A DNA stretch of 64,000 bases from Pseudomonas fluorescens (GTDB taxonomy: Bacteria; Pseudomonadota; Gammaproteobacteria; Pseudomonadales; Pseudomonadaceae). How positions within the stretch are numbered: position 1 is the stretch's first letter; every line of letters starts with the position of its first letter. The position numbers were made by a program, and so were the translations under genes. The notes under the pieces were generated by a model. The model had not been told where the DNA came from and searched no databases. It worked only from the letters and a program-made list of their open reading frames with translations. Positions 38,951-47,215 of the stretch are shown piece by piece. Location: the NCBI RefSeq assembly GCF_002837185.1, contig NZ_KZ477991.1:186001-250000 (forward strand). The letters run 5' to 3'.

Positions 38951-39634
38951 ATGCCCACAATGACGCCCGAACGCCCCACCCGCGCCCTCCCCGACAGCTT
39001 CTTCGACCGTGACGCCCAGTTGCTCGCGCAAGAACTGCTGGGAAAAGTCATTCGCCATCGTGTCGGCGAAACCTGGCTTTGCGCGCGCATTATCGAAACC
39101 GAAGCCTATTACGTGGCCGAAAAAGGCAGTCACGCTTCACTCGGCTACACAGAAAAGCGTAAGGCTTTGTTTCTGGATGGTGGGCATATCTACATGTACT
39201 ACGCCCGTGGCGGTGATTCGCTGAACTTCAGCGCCCATGGCCCGGGCAATGCCGTGCTGATCAAATCGGCCTATCCCTGGGTCGATGAGGTGTCCGGGCC
39301 GGCGAGCCTGGCGCAAATGCTGTTGAACAACCCCAACCCCGACGGTAGCCCGCGCTCCTCGCAGAAACTCTGTGCGGGCCAGACGCTGCTGTGCAAGGCG
39401 CTGGGCCTGAAGGTGCCGATGTGGGATGCCAAGCGCTTCGATCAGGAACAGTTGTATGTCGAGGACGTGGGCCAGGTGCCCACGCAGATTATCCAGACCA
39501 CACGGCTGGGCATTCCCAGTGGACGCGATGAGCATTTGATGTACCGCTTCGTCGATGCTGGCTATGCGCCTTATTGCACACGGAACCCGCTGCGGCGCGG
39601 GCAGGTCGAAGGCCGCGATTATTTTTTGATCTGA
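38951..39634 (+). CDS. mpg: 3-methyladenine DNA glycosylase (AAG/MPG type)
   Basis: 227 residues of the Mpg/AAG family, which removes alkylated purines. Motifs: 'LLGKVIRHRVGETWLCARII', 'ETEAYYVAEKGSHASLGYTE', 'GHIYMYYARGGDSLNFSAHG' and 'PGNAVLIKSAYPW'. The Glu in 'ETEAYY' is the expected catalytic base region. I use the ATG at 38951; the ATG at 38960 is equally possible, and neither has a strong ribosome binding site. It is divergent from proA. Confidence 0.92.
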   Translation: MPTMTPERPTRALPDSFFDRDAQLLAQELLGKVIRHRVGETWLCARIIETEAYYVAEKGSHASLGYTEKRKALFLDGGHIYMYYARGGDSLNFSAHGPGNAVLIKSAYPWVDEVSGPASLAQMLLNNPNPDGSPRSSQKLCAGQTLLCKALGLKVPMWDAKRFDQEQLYVEDVGQVPTQIIQTTRLGIPSGRDEHLMYRFVDAGYAPYCTRNPLRRGQVEGRDYFLI

Positions 39635-39682
39635 ACAGACTGAACCGGCTGGAATCGATACCTGTCGCACAGAGATTTTAAT

Positions 39683-39710
39683 GTGGGAGGGGGCAAGCGC
39701 CCCCTCCCAC
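39683..39710. repeat. Collapsed REPIN palindrome
   Basis: GTGGGAGGGGGC (39683-39694), loop AAGC, GCCCCCTCCCAC (39699-39710): a perfect 12-bp hairpin made of two REP halves with the usual spacer deleted. It lies between mpg and the DedA-PAP2 gene, 20 bp before the latter's ATG. Confidence 0.9.
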
Positions 39711-39729
39711 ACTTGATGGAGTGGATTGT

Positions 39730-41046
39730 ATGGGCCAATGGCTCGATAGCATTACCGGCTGGCTGACCCTCAACCCACAATGGCTGGCGGCGGCGGTGTT
39801 TATCGTCGCGTGCGTGGAATGCCTGGCCATCGCCGGGCTGATCGTGCCGGGCACGGTGCTGCTGTTTGCGATTGCCGCGCTCGCCGGCAGCGGCGCGCTG
39901 TCGTTGAGTGACACCCTGCTGCTGGGCTTCCTTGGCGGTTTATTGGGCGACGGGGTTTCCTACTACCTGGGCCGACATTTCCATCAGAATATCCGGCGTC
40001 TGCCCGGCCTGCGTCACCATCCGGAGTGGATGGATGGCGCGCAAACCTACTTCCATAAGTACGGCATCGCCAGCCTGCTGGTCGGGCGCTTCATCGGCCC
40101 GTTGCGCCCCATGCTGCCAATGGTCGCCGGCATGTGCGACATGCCGTTCCCGCGCTTCGCGATCGTGAGCGTTATCGCGGCGGCGGGTTGGTCGGTGGCT
40201 TATCTGTTGCCGGGCTGGGCTGCCGGTGCTGCGTTCCGCCTGCCCCTGCCCGAAGGTTTCTGGCCGGAAGCGGCGATTGTCGCGGCCTGCCTGGCAGCAC
40301 TGCTGGGGCTGAGCTTGAACAGCAGCTTGCGCGGCCATCGTCGAGCCACCCTGTGGACCGGCTGCGCCAGCCTGACGTTGCTGGTCGCGCTGTTTATCGG
40401 CTACTCGCATCTCAACGATTTCGACCAGGGCCTGAGCGCATTGGTGCAGGAGCATCGCAGCCCGTGGCTCGACGAGGTGATGGTGCGGATCACCCAGTTG
40501 GGCGAATTCAAGAAAATGTTCGTCGCCAGCGCGGTGTTTACCGGCCTGTTGTTGCTGGCGCGACAGTGGCGTCATGCCATATTCGTCGGCGCCACGCTGG
40601 CGGGCGCCGCCGTGATCAATACCGGCACCAAGCTCTTCTTCGCCCGCGGGCGCCCGGAGATCCTGACCGACCCCCTCACCAGTTTCAGCATGCCCAGCGG
40701 CCATGCCTCCGGCGCGTTTGCGTTCTTCCTGGCCCTGGCGGTACTGGCCGGCCGAGGCCAACCCACGCGACTGCGCCTGACCTGGCTGCTGCTGGGCTGC
40801 ATACCTGCCGCGTTCATCGCGTTGTCGCGGGTCTACCTGGGCGCTCACTGGCCTACGGATATCCTGGCCGGTACGCTCTTGGCCATGAGCGTGTGCGCAT
40901 TGAGCCTCACCCTTATCCAATACCGCAGCCCGTTGCCGCCGATGACGCAAAAAGCCTGGTGGCTGGTCTTGCCCGTGGTGGTGGCGGTGCTCGGCTTTAT
41001 CGCGTTTACCGGTACGTCCCACGCGCTGCTCAGGTACGCCTACTGA
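39730..41046 (+). CDS. DedA-PAP2 fusion membrane phosphatase
   Basis: 438 residues. Residues 1 to about 200 are a DedA/SNARE-associated domain ('ECLAIAGLIVPGTVLLFAIA', 'LVGRFIGPLRPMLPMVAGMC'), now linked to polyprenyl-phosphate or lipid flipping. The rest is a PAP2 lipid phosphatase with all three motifs: 'KLFFARGRP', 'SMPSGHASG' and 'SRVYLGAHWPTDILAG'. A single protein that both flips and dephosphorylates an undecaprenyl-type lipid is an attractive reading but is inference. The ATG at 39730 is preferred over a TTG 9 bp upstream. Its 3' end overlaps the convergent small gene by 7 bp. Confidence 0.88.
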   Translation: MGQWLDSITGWLTLNPQWLAAAVFIVACVECLAIAGLIVPGTVLLFAIAALAGSGALSLSDTLLLGFLGGLLGDGVSYYLGRHFHQNIRRLPGLRHHPEWMDGAQTYFHKYGIASLLVGRFIGPLRPMLPMVAGMCDMPFPRFAIVSVIAAAGWSVAYLLPGWAAGAAFRLPLPEGFWPEAAIVAACLAALLGLSLNSSLRGHRRATLWTGCASLTLLVALFIGYSHLNDFDQGLSALVQEHRSPWLDEVMVRITQLGEFKKMFVASAVFTGLLLLARQWRHAIFVGATLAGAAVINTGTKLFFARGRPEILTDPLTSFSMPSGHASGAFAFFLALAVLAGRGQPTRLRLTWLLLGCIPAAFIALSRVYLGAHWPTDILAGTLLAMSVCALSLTLIQYRSPLPPMTQKAWWLVLPVVVAVLGFIAFTGTSHALLRYAY

Positions 41047-41255
41047 CCTTTGGCCGGGCCAATCCAGTCCACCGACGCGCTGCGACGTTCAACACAACGC
41101 TCGCGTCGTTCCAGCAGCATTTCATCGGCAATGTCGGCGGCGTGCTCGGCGATGTATTGCGCGCCCCGCGTGGGATCGTGCTGGAGCAGGTGGGTGGTCA
41201 CGCTGACAAAATACGCGTCCCAGGCGACTTGTTCCGAGGGTGTCAGCTGAAGCAT
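41040..41255 (-). CDS. Small hypothetical protein, 71 residues
   Basis: Starts MLQLTPSEQVAWDAYFVSVT and is mostly helical and charged ('AADIADEMLLERRERCVERR'). No named family is recognised. The ATG at 41255 has a GGAG site 7 nt upstream; the ATG at 41261 does not. The pattern of synonymous GC use and the good ribosome binding site support coding. It overlaps the end of the DedA-PAP2 gene tail to tail. Confidence 0.6.
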   Translation of the reverse strand: MLQLTPSEQVAWDAYFVSVTTHLLQHDPTRGAQYIAEHAADIADEMLLERRERCVERRSASVDWIGPAKGQ

Positions 41256-41357
41256 GGTCATCTCCGATCATTGGGGTGTGATCGGAAAATAGTGCGGGTC
41301 GGGGGCCCAGGAAGCGACCAAACAAAGTCTGAAAACCCCGCCAGGAAAGTCCGAAGT

Positions 41358-41948
41358 TCAGGTGAACAATTCACCTTGCAATTCATCCAGCAACATCTGG
41401 ATCGCATCCAGCCGCTGCTGCGGATCGTCGAGTTGCAACAGGTCGACTTTATCCGCCTCGGTGAACGGCAGCAGATACGCCAACTGATGACTCAGGGCCT
41501 GCTGGCCCTCGGCATGGGCGTCCATATCCAGCGCAGCGACCATCGGGTGCTCGGCCAATGCCTGCAGCAGCGCCAGCAGGTCGGCATCTTCTTCTTCCAG
41601 CGGCTGGTCCGGCAGCTCTTCCAGCCATTGCACCTCGGCCACCAGCAACTGGTCCTTCTGCACCTGGGCATCGCGCACGCGAAAACGCCGCCCGCCCTCG
41701 ACGCGAATCCCCAGCAGGCCGTTATCCTGTTGTTTAAAGTCGCGGATCAGCGCTTCGCAGCCGATCAGCGCATAGCCATCCGGGGCCAGGCCGACTTCCT
41801 TGCCATCGAGAATGCACACCACACCGAAGCTTTCGCCCTTTTTCATGCAGCGACTGATCATGTCCAGGTAACGCGCCTCGAACAGTTGCAAATCGAGGGT
41901 GCAACCAGGGAACAGCACGGTGTTGAGTGGAAACAGCGCCAGACTCAT
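41358..41948 (-). CDS. Lon-substrate-binding-domain protein
   Basis: 196 residues consisting of a Lon N-terminal (LAN/PUA-like) domain without the AAA+ or protease parts: 'LALFPLNTVLFPGCTLDLQL', 'FEARYLDMISRCMKKGESFG' and 'RRFRVRDAQVQKDQLLVAEV', then a helical C-terminus. Stand-alone copies are common in proteobacteria and have no settled function. It ends up 22 bp downstream of nothing obvious but follows the lrgB-type gene on the same strand after 21 bp, so it may be in that operon. Confidence 0.88.
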   Translation of the reverse strand: MSLALFPLNTVLFPGCTLDLQLFEARYLDMISRCMKKGESFGVVCILDGKEVGLAPDGYALIGCEALIRDFKQQDNGLLGIRVEGGRRFRVRDAQVQKDQLLVAEVQWLEELPDQPLEEEDADLLALLQALAEHPMVAALDMDAHAEGQQALSHQLAYLLPFTEADKVDLLQLDDPQQRLDAIQMLLDELQGELFT

Positions 41949-41969
41949 AAAGGTTTCCTTAAACCCGGT

Positions 41970-42686
41970 TTAAACGATCACCGACACAGCCAGCGGCAGG
42001 AACACTGCCGTGGCCACGCCCATCAAACTCATGGCCAGCGCCGCAAAGGCGCCGCATTCTTCGCTTTCCTGCAGGGCCACCGAGGTGCCGACAGCGTGGG
42101 CCGTCATGCCCAGGGCCATGCCGCGCGCCTCGGGGCTGTAGACACCCAGGCGCGACAGGAACGCCGGGCCGATCATCGCGCCGGCCACCCCGGTGATCAG
42201 CACGAACACGGCGGCCAATGCCGCCACCCCACCGATCTGCTCGGCCACCAACATCGCAATCGGCGACGTCACCGACTTGGGCGCCATGGTCATCAGCACC
42301 CTGTGCTCGGCACCGAACCACCAGCCCAACAACACGCACAGGCCGGTGGCCAACACCCCGCCTATCACCAGCGTAGTAAAAATCGGCCAGAACAATTGGC
42401 GAATCCGTCGCAGGTTCAGGTAAAGCGGCACCGCCAGGGCCACCGTCGCCGGCCCCAGCAGAACGCCCATGATCTCGGTGCTCTTGCGGTATTCGGCGTA
42501 GCTCAGGCCGCAGATCAGCAACACGCCAATTACCAGCAACATGGAGACCAGCACCGGCTGCAGGAAAATCCAGCGGGTTTTCTCGAACGCCGCCAGTACC
42601 AGCTGATAGGCGCCCAGGGTAATGCCGATACCGAACAACGGGTGATGAATGACGGCCACCCAGGCGCCCTGCCAGTCGAACATCAT
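41970..42686 (-). CDS. LrgB/CidB family membrane protein
   Basis: 238 residues, multi-spanning. Family marks: 'STEIMGVLLGPATVALAVPL' and 'APKSVTSPIAMLVAEQIGG', with 'AHAVGTSVALQESEECGAFA' near the C-terminus. With its LrgA/CidA-like partner it belongs to the holin-like system studied in Staphylococcus for murein hydrolase control and in plants and bacteria for glycolate or pyruvate transport. The ATG at 42686 overlaps the partner's stop as ATGA. Confidence 0.9.
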   Translation of the reverse strand: MMFDWQGAWVAVIHHPLFGIGITLGAYQLVLAAFEKTRWIFLQPVLVSMLLVIGVLLICGLSYAEYRKSTEIMGVLLGPATVALAVPLYLNLRRIRQLFWPIFTTLVIGGVLATGLCVLLGWWFGAEHRVLMTMAPKSVTSPIAMLVAEQIGGVAALAAVFVLITGVAGAMIGPAFLSRLGVYSPEARGMALGMTAHAVGTSVALQESEECGAFAALAMSLMGVATAVFLPLAVSVIV

Positions 42687-43036
42687 TGATTCTTCTCCTT
42701 GCGCCGGACCATCTGTTCCATCAGCACGCCGACAACCCCCATCGCGATGACCAGCGACAGCACCAGCGCGCCGACGATGGCCCAGAAGTCGGCAACGATG
42801 TCCTTGGCATACACCATCACGCCCACGGCCGGCGGCACCAGCAGCAACGGCAAATACCGCAGCAGGCTGCCGGCCGCCAGGCTCAGCGGCTCGCTGACTT
42901 CGCCGCGCCAGATCAGGAAGCCGAGCATCAGCAGCAGGCCGATGATCGGCCCCGGCAATACCGGCAACAGCAGATGATTGAGCGCAGTGCCGATCAATTG
43001 AAACAGCACCAGCCAGGTCAGGCCACGTAACAGCAT
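42683..43036 (-). CDS. LrgA/CidA family membrane protein
   Basis: 117 residues with four predicted helices: 'LTWLVLFQLIGTALNHLLLP', 'LPGPIIGLLLMLGFLI', 'LLRYLPLLLVPPAVGVMVYA' and 'WAIVGALVLSLVIAMGVVGV', then a basic tail. It is the small holin-like partner of LrgB. The ATG at 43036 is chosen for the GAGGGGG site 8 nt upstream; an ATG 10 codons earlier has none. It is divergent from the MaoC gene. Confidence 0.9.
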   Translation of the reverse strand: MLLRGLTWLVLFQLIGTALNHLLLPVLPGPIIGLLLMLGFLIWRGEVSEPLSLAAGSLLRYLPLLLVPPAVGVMVYAKDIVADFWAIVGALVLSLVIAMGVVGVLMEQMVRRKEKNQ

Positions 43037-43216
43037 CCTCTCTGCCCCCTCAAAGTTCGTGCGCATTATAAGCACGCCCGCCCTATGCTCCGGCATTCGC
43101 CAAAAGCATGTTGGGTTGACCGGGCCGATTGCCCATGATGATCTACATTGGTTCTCTGTACCCCATAGAAACCCCTCGTCAGCGGGGATAAAAATGATGA
43201 ACCCGGGAGAAACGCA

Positions 43217-43672
43217 ATGCCCTGTGTACCTGTAGCGCAGCTCAAAGATTATGTCGGCAAGGAACTGGGACGTTCCGAATGGCTCACCATCGACCAGGCC
43301 CGCATCAACCTGTTCGCAGAGGCCACCGGCGATCATCAGTTTATCCACGTAGACCCGGTCAAGGCGGCGCAAACCCCGTTCGGCAGCACCATCGCCCATG
43401 GGTTCCTGTCGCTGTCGCTGATGCCCAAGCTGATGGAGGACATCCTGATCATGCCCGAGGGCCTGAAAATGGCAATCAACTATGGCCTGGACAGCGTGCG
43501 CTTCATACAGCCGGTGAAGGTCGACTCCAAGGTGCGCCTGAACGTCACCCTCACCGACGTCCACGAGAAAAAACCTGGCCAGTGGCTGTTCAAGGCCACC
43601 GCCACCCTGGAAATCGAAGGTCAGGAAAAACCGGCTTACATCGCTGAGTCATTGTCACTCTGCTTCGTGTAG
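43217..43672 (+). CDS. MaoC-type (R)-enoyl-CoA hydratase
   Basis: 151 residues, hot-dog fold. The hydratase motif is clear in 'AEATGDHQFIHVDPVKA' (Asp and His five residues apart), followed by 'TPFGSTIAHGFLSLSLMPKL'. Such small MaoC proteins hydrate (2E)-enoyl-CoA to the (R)-3-hydroxy form, or act on related thioesters. The ATG at 43217 (MPCVPVAQLKDYVG) follows a GGGAG site. No other fatty acid gene is adjacent, so the pathway is open. A stem-loop follows the stop. Confidence 0.88.
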   Translation: MPCVPVAQLKDYVGKELGRSEWLTIDQARINLFAEATGDHQFIHVDPVKAAQTPFGSTIAHGFLSLSLMPKLMEDILIMPEGLKMAINYGLDSVRFIQPVKVDSKVRLNVTLTDVHEKKPGQWLFKATATLEIEGQEKPAYIAESLSLCFV

Positions 43673-43680
43673 GACGTTGC

Positions 43681-43709
43681 CTGTGGCGAGGCCACAAACC
43701 TTGCCACAG
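43681..43709 (+). terminator. Stem-loop after the MaoC gene
   Basis: CTGTGGCGAGG (43681-43691) pairs with CCTTGCCACAG (43699-43709) over 11 positions with one G-U, around a 7-nt loop, 8 bp after the stop. No T run follows. It may be a REP-like element of another family rather than a terminator. Confidence 0.5.
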
Positions 43710-43777
43710 TGTATGTAAATTTATGTATGAAACGCGCAGCTGCGGCATACTCGGCGCTCAATTATCCGGATCCCGCT

Positions 43778-45496
43778 ATGCGCCCACTCGCTCCCCTTGC
43801 CCTTGCCCTGTTGCTCACCGCTTGCGGAGATGGCGAATCGCTGTTGCCGCCCGATGCGCGCCTGCCCGATGGCGGCCGCTACCGGGGCGATGTGGTCAAC
43901 GGCTTGCTGCAAGGCCAGGGGCGCGTCGACTACCCCAACGGCAGTTGGTACGCCGGCGAGTTCGATAACGGCCAGTGGCACGGGCAGGGCGAATGGCATG
44001 GCAGCAACGGCGAAGTCTACAAGGGCCAATTCAAGCAAGGCCTGTTTGACGGCCAGGGCAGCCTGACCACGGCGGGCAGCAGCTACGTGGGCGGCTTCAA
44101 GAACGGTCGACGCAACGGCGAAGGCACCCTCAAAGAAGGGCAGATGACCTATCGCGGCGAGTTCAAGGACGACCAGTATTCCGGCCTCGGGCGCCTGGAG
44201 CTGGCCGACGGCAGCCAATACCAGGGCCAATTCGCCCACGGCAAACCCAATGGCGAAGGCCAGCGCAACGACGACAGCGGCAATCAGTTCAGCGGTCACT
44301 TCGTCGATGGCCAGCTGGAAGGCAATGGCACGTTCAACAGCGCGGATGGCGATATCTACGTCGGCCAGTTCAAACAAAACCAGCTCAACGGCAAGGGACG
44401 CTATGAAAACGCCGATGGCGACGTCTGGATCGGCCAGTTCAAGGAAGGCGCGCTGAGCGGCAAAGGCGAACTGATCGGCGTCGATGGCAGCCATTACGTC
44501 GGCCAGTTCAGCGACTGGCGCTTCAGCGGTGAAGGTCGCCTGAACCTTACCGATGGCAGCTTCTATATCGGCGGTTTTGACAGCGACAGCTACCAGGGCC
44601 GCGGCACACTGGTGCTGACCGACGGTACGGTACAGGCCGGCACCTGGGTCAACGGCATGCGCGTGCGCGACGCCGAAGGCAAGCTGCTGCCCGACCCACT
44701 GGAAATCGGCGTATTGGCCCAGGGCCACTTGCTGGCCGAGGCCCTCGCCGCCGTCCCCGCGTCCACGCCTGCCGTCGAGCTGTACACCCTGGCGCTGGCC
44801 GGCGACGGCAAGCAAAGCGTGTTCCTGCGCGAAGCCGATTACGTCAGCAACATGCTCGCCACCCGCTTCGGTGCCCATGGGCAGATTCGCCTGGTCAACC
44901 ACCGCGACCATATTGCCTACCGGCCCATGGCCACCCGCGAAAACCTGCGCCGGGCCGTACAAACCCTGGCCGAACGCAGCGGGCCGGAAGACCTGGTGTT
45001 CATCTATATGACCAGCCACGGCACCCACGAACACGAACTGGTGCTCGACCAGCCGCGCATGGAACTGGCCGACCTGCCGGCCGATGAACTGGCCGCCGTG
45101 CTCGCGCCACTGAAAAACCGCGACAAGATCATCGTGATTTCCGCCTGCTACTCCGGCGGCTTCATCCCGGCATTGAAAGATGAGCGCACGTTGATCATGA
45201 CCGCCTCGCGCGCTGATCGCGTGTCGTTCGGCTGTTCGGAAGAGGCGGACTTTACCTACTTCGGCGATGCCCTTTTCGCACAGGCTTTCAACCAAACGGA
45301 CGATTTGCAACAGGCCTTCAAACTGGCACAACTGCACGTGGCCGAGCGCGAACAGGCGGACAACTTCGAAGCCTCCGAACCGCAGATCTGGGCCCCCAAG
45401 GGCGTGATCGCCCACTGGCAATTATTACGTAAACAGCAGGCACGAAAGGCGCTCGAAAGCGTCTCAATGAATAGCAAGGAAGCCAAAGGCAACTAA
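43778..45496 (+). CDS. MORN-repeat lipoprotein with C13 (legumain/caspase-like) peptidase domain
   Basis: 572 residues. The lipobox 'LLLTAC' lipidates C16. Residues 33 to about 300 hold some 12 MORN repeats of about 23 residues with the YxGxFxxGxxxGxG pattern (for example 'YKGQFKQGLFDGQG'). The C-terminal part, from about 335 to 550, is a peptidase C13-like domain: catalytic His H414 in 'IYMTSHGTHEHEL' and Cys C457 in 'IIVISACYSGGF'. MORN repeats bind lipids or proteins, so this may be a membrane-edge protease with a repeat sensor. Substrate unknown. The start at 43778 gives the lipobox; an upstream extension would spoil the signal peptide. Confidence 0.87.
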   Translation: MRPLAPLALALLLTACGDGESLLPPDARLPDGGRYRGDVVNGLLQGQGRVDYPNGSWYAGEFDNGQWHGQGEWHGSNGEVYKGQFKQGLFDGQGSLTTAGSSYVGGFKNGRRNGEGTLKEGQMTYRGEFKDDQYSGLGRLELADGSQYQGQFAHGKPNGEGQRNDDSGNQFSGHFVDGQLEGNGTFNSADGDIYVGQFKQNQLNGKGRYENADGDVWIGQFKEGALSGKGELIGVDGSHYVGQFSDWRFSGEGRLNLTDGSFYIGGFDSDSYQGRGTLVLTDGTVQAGTWVNGMRVRDAEGKLLPDPLEIGVLAQGHLLAEALAAVPASTPAVELYTLALAGDGKQSVFLREADYVSNMLATRFGAHGQIRLVNHRDHIAYRPMATRENLRRAVQTLAERSGPEDLVFIYMTSHGTHEHELVLDQPRMELADLPADELAAVLAPLKNRDKIIVISACYSGGFIPALKDERTLIMTASRADRVSFGCSEEADFTYFGDALFAQAFNQTDDLQQAFKLAQLHVAEREQADNFEASEPQIWAPKGVIAHWQLLRKQQARKALESVSMNSKEAKGN

Positions 45497-45525
45497 GCTG
45501 TAACGTGTAACAAGGGGGAAACACC

Positions 45526-46167
45526 ATGTACCTGACACCGCAGCATATCTTACTGGCCGGCGCTTCCGGCCTCACCGGCGAACACTTGCTGGACCGCCTG
45601 CTCAACGAACCCACCGTAACCCGCGTGCTGGCACCGAGCCGCAAATCACTGGCCGAACACCCACGCCTGGAAAACCCGGTAGGCGACCCGGCAGTGTTGC
45701 TGCCCCAGTTGAGCGGCCAGGTGGATATCGCCTTCTGCTGTTTGGGTACCACAATCAAGAAGGCCGGTTCCGAAGCGGCGTTCCGTGCGGTCGACCTGGA
45801 TATGGTGGTGGCCTTCGCCAGGCGCGCTCGGGAACTGGGCGCACGGCACCTGATCGTGATCAGTGCGATTGGCGCCGACCCGAAATCCTCGGTGTTCTAC
45901 AACCGCGTCAAAGGGGAAATGGAACAGGCATTGAGAGCCCAGGATTGGCCGCAACTGACCATCGTGCGGCCATCATTATTGTTGGGGGAACGACTCGAAC
46001 CTCGGCTGGCCGAACAACTGGCCGGGCCGCTGTCTCGGTTGATTCCGGGCAAGTACCACGGTATCGAAGTGTGCGAACTGGCCCGCGCCATGTGGCGTCT
46101 GGCGCTGGAAGAGCAGGATGGCGTGCGGGTGGTGGAGTCGGATGAGCTGCGCAAGCTCGGCAAATAA
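45526..46167 (+). CDS. NAD(P)-binding oxidoreductase, HTATIP2/YwnB-like
   Basis: 213 residues, atypical short-chain dehydrogenase with the nucleotide motif GxxGxxG in '[14 protein letters not shown]', then '[20 protein letters not shown]', '[20 protein letters not shown]' and '[13 protein letters not shown]'. The YxxxK-like pair is '[10 protein letters not shown]'. Such proteins are quinone-reductase-like or NADPH-sensing; the substrate is unknown. It starts 29 bp after the MORN-C13 gene and is likely co-transcribed with it. A GGGGGAA site precedes the ATG. Confidence 0.85.
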   Translation: MYLTPQHILLAGASGLTGEHLLDRLLNEPTVTRVLAPSRKSLAEHPRLENPVGDPAVLLPQLSGQVDIAFCCLGTTIKKAGSEAAFRAVDLDMVVAFARRARELGARHLIVISAIGADPKSSVFYNRVKGEMEQALRAQDWPQLTIVRPSLLLGERLEPRLAEQLAGPLSRLIPGKYHGIEVCELARAMWRLALEEQDGVRVVESDELRKLGK

Positions 46168-46191
46168 ATAAAGGCGAACACTGAACCCAAT

Positions 46192-46279
46192 GTGGGAGGG
46201 GGCTTGCTCCCGATGGCGGTAGTCCAGTCAATCTCTTCAGTGACTGACACTCCGCTATCGGGGGCAAGCCCCCTCCCAC
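46192..46279. repeat. REPIN (group I), oxidoreductase-lipoprotein gap
   Basis: Inverted REP copies at 46192-46207 and 46264-46279, between two convergent genes. Confidence 0.92.
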
Positions 46280-46308
46280 ATGAGTTTGTGGTGCTGTTGA
46301 GGTTTGCG

Positions 46309-46593
46309 TTACAGGCCGCCGGTGGCGTTGAAGCCGACACCCAGAACGGTCAACAATGACAGTGGCAACAGCAGCGTATCAAGCAACGCGCTGGCGGGCA
46401 GGTCGATATGGGGATAGGTGGGGGCCTCGGCGCCGAACCTGTCCCTGGCGCAGCAGCCGCCGTTGATCGCGTACATATCCAGCCGGGTCCCGGCGTACAC
46501 CACTGGCGCGCCCGGTTGCGCCGCATCCAGCGTGCGCGCGGTGGCGCAGCCTGTCAGCTGCAGCACCAGCACAACCCACAGCGCCTTATTCAT
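46309..46593 (-). CDS. YceK/YidQ-like small lipoprotein
   Basis: 94 residues. Signal peptide with lipobox 'LQLTGC' (C16), then '[20 protein letters not shown]', '[20 protein letters not shown]' and a glycine-rich end. The core 'Y.GTR.D' with 'DLP.S...DTLLLP' is the YceK/YidQ (DUF1375) pattern. Role unknown; the family is envelope-located. The ATG at 46593 overlaps the end of ubiX by 8 bp, so it is probably the last gene of the mpl-ubiX operon. Confidence 0.83.
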   Translation of the reverse strand: MNKALWVVLVLQLTGCATARTLDAAQPGAPVVYAGTRLDMYAINGGCCARDRFGAEAPTYPHIDLPASALLDTLLLPLSLLTVLGVGFNATGGL

Positions 46594-47215
46594 CGCCACT
46601 CAAGTGATGCTCGCCCCAACGCGGCAGCATGTCCTGGGGGATGTTCAGCAGGTTGAGAATACGCGCCACCACAAAGTCAACCAGGTCATCGATGGTTTGC
46701 GGCTGGTGATAGAAGCCTGGCGACGCCGGCAAAATGGTCACGCCCATGTTCGACAACTTGAGCATGTGCTCCAGGTGAATGCTGGAATAAGGCGCCTCGC
46801 GTGGCACCAGAATCAACTGGCGCCGCTCTTTCAAGGTGACGTCCGCCGCGCGCTCGATCAAGTTATTGCACGCTCCGGTGGCAATCGCCGACAGGGTGCC
46901 GGTGGAGCACGGCACTACCACCATCGCCGCCGGCGCACCGGAGCCGGACGCCACTGGCGACATCCAGTCCTCTTTGCCATACACCTTGATCTGCCCCGCC
47001 GCCGCACCGGTGTATTCGGTGAGAAACGCTTGCATCATCTGCACTTTGGCCGGCAGCTCCACGTCGGTCTCGGTCGCCAACACCAACTGCGCGGCCTTGG
47101 AGATCAGGAAGTGCACTTCACGGTCTTCACGCACCAGACAATCCAGCAGGCGCAGACCATACGGCGCACCGGACGCGCCGGTCATCGCCAGCGTGATACG
47201 TTCCGGGCCGCTCAC
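46586..47215 (-). CDS. ubiX: Flavin prenyltransferase UbiX
   Basis: 209 residues. It prenylates FMN to make the prFMN cofactor used by UbiD decarboxylases in ubiquinone synthesis. Marks: '[19 protein letters not shown]', '[20 protein letters not shown]', '[20 protein letters not shown]' and '[20 protein letters not shown]'. The start is a GTG at 47215 that overlaps the mpl stop (GTGA), a tight coupling also consistent with the PA4019-PA4020 order. Confidence 0.95.
   Translation of the reverse strand: MSGPERITLAMTGASGAPYGLRLLDCLVREDREVHFLISKAAQLVLATETDVELPAKVQMMQAFLTEYTGAAAGQIKVYGKEDWMSPVASGSGAPAAMVVVPCSTGTLSAIATGACNNLIERAADVTLKERRQLILVPREAPYSSIHLEHMLKLSNMGVTILPASPGFYHQPQTIDDLVDFVVARILNLLNIPQDMLPRWGEHHLSGDE

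Noticed and set aside
40134..42689. 851-codon plus-strand frame over the DedA-PAP2, Lon-domain and lrgB genes
   Set aside because: It crosses three well-supported genes on both strands and is Gln/His/Arg-rich, a typical shadow frame.
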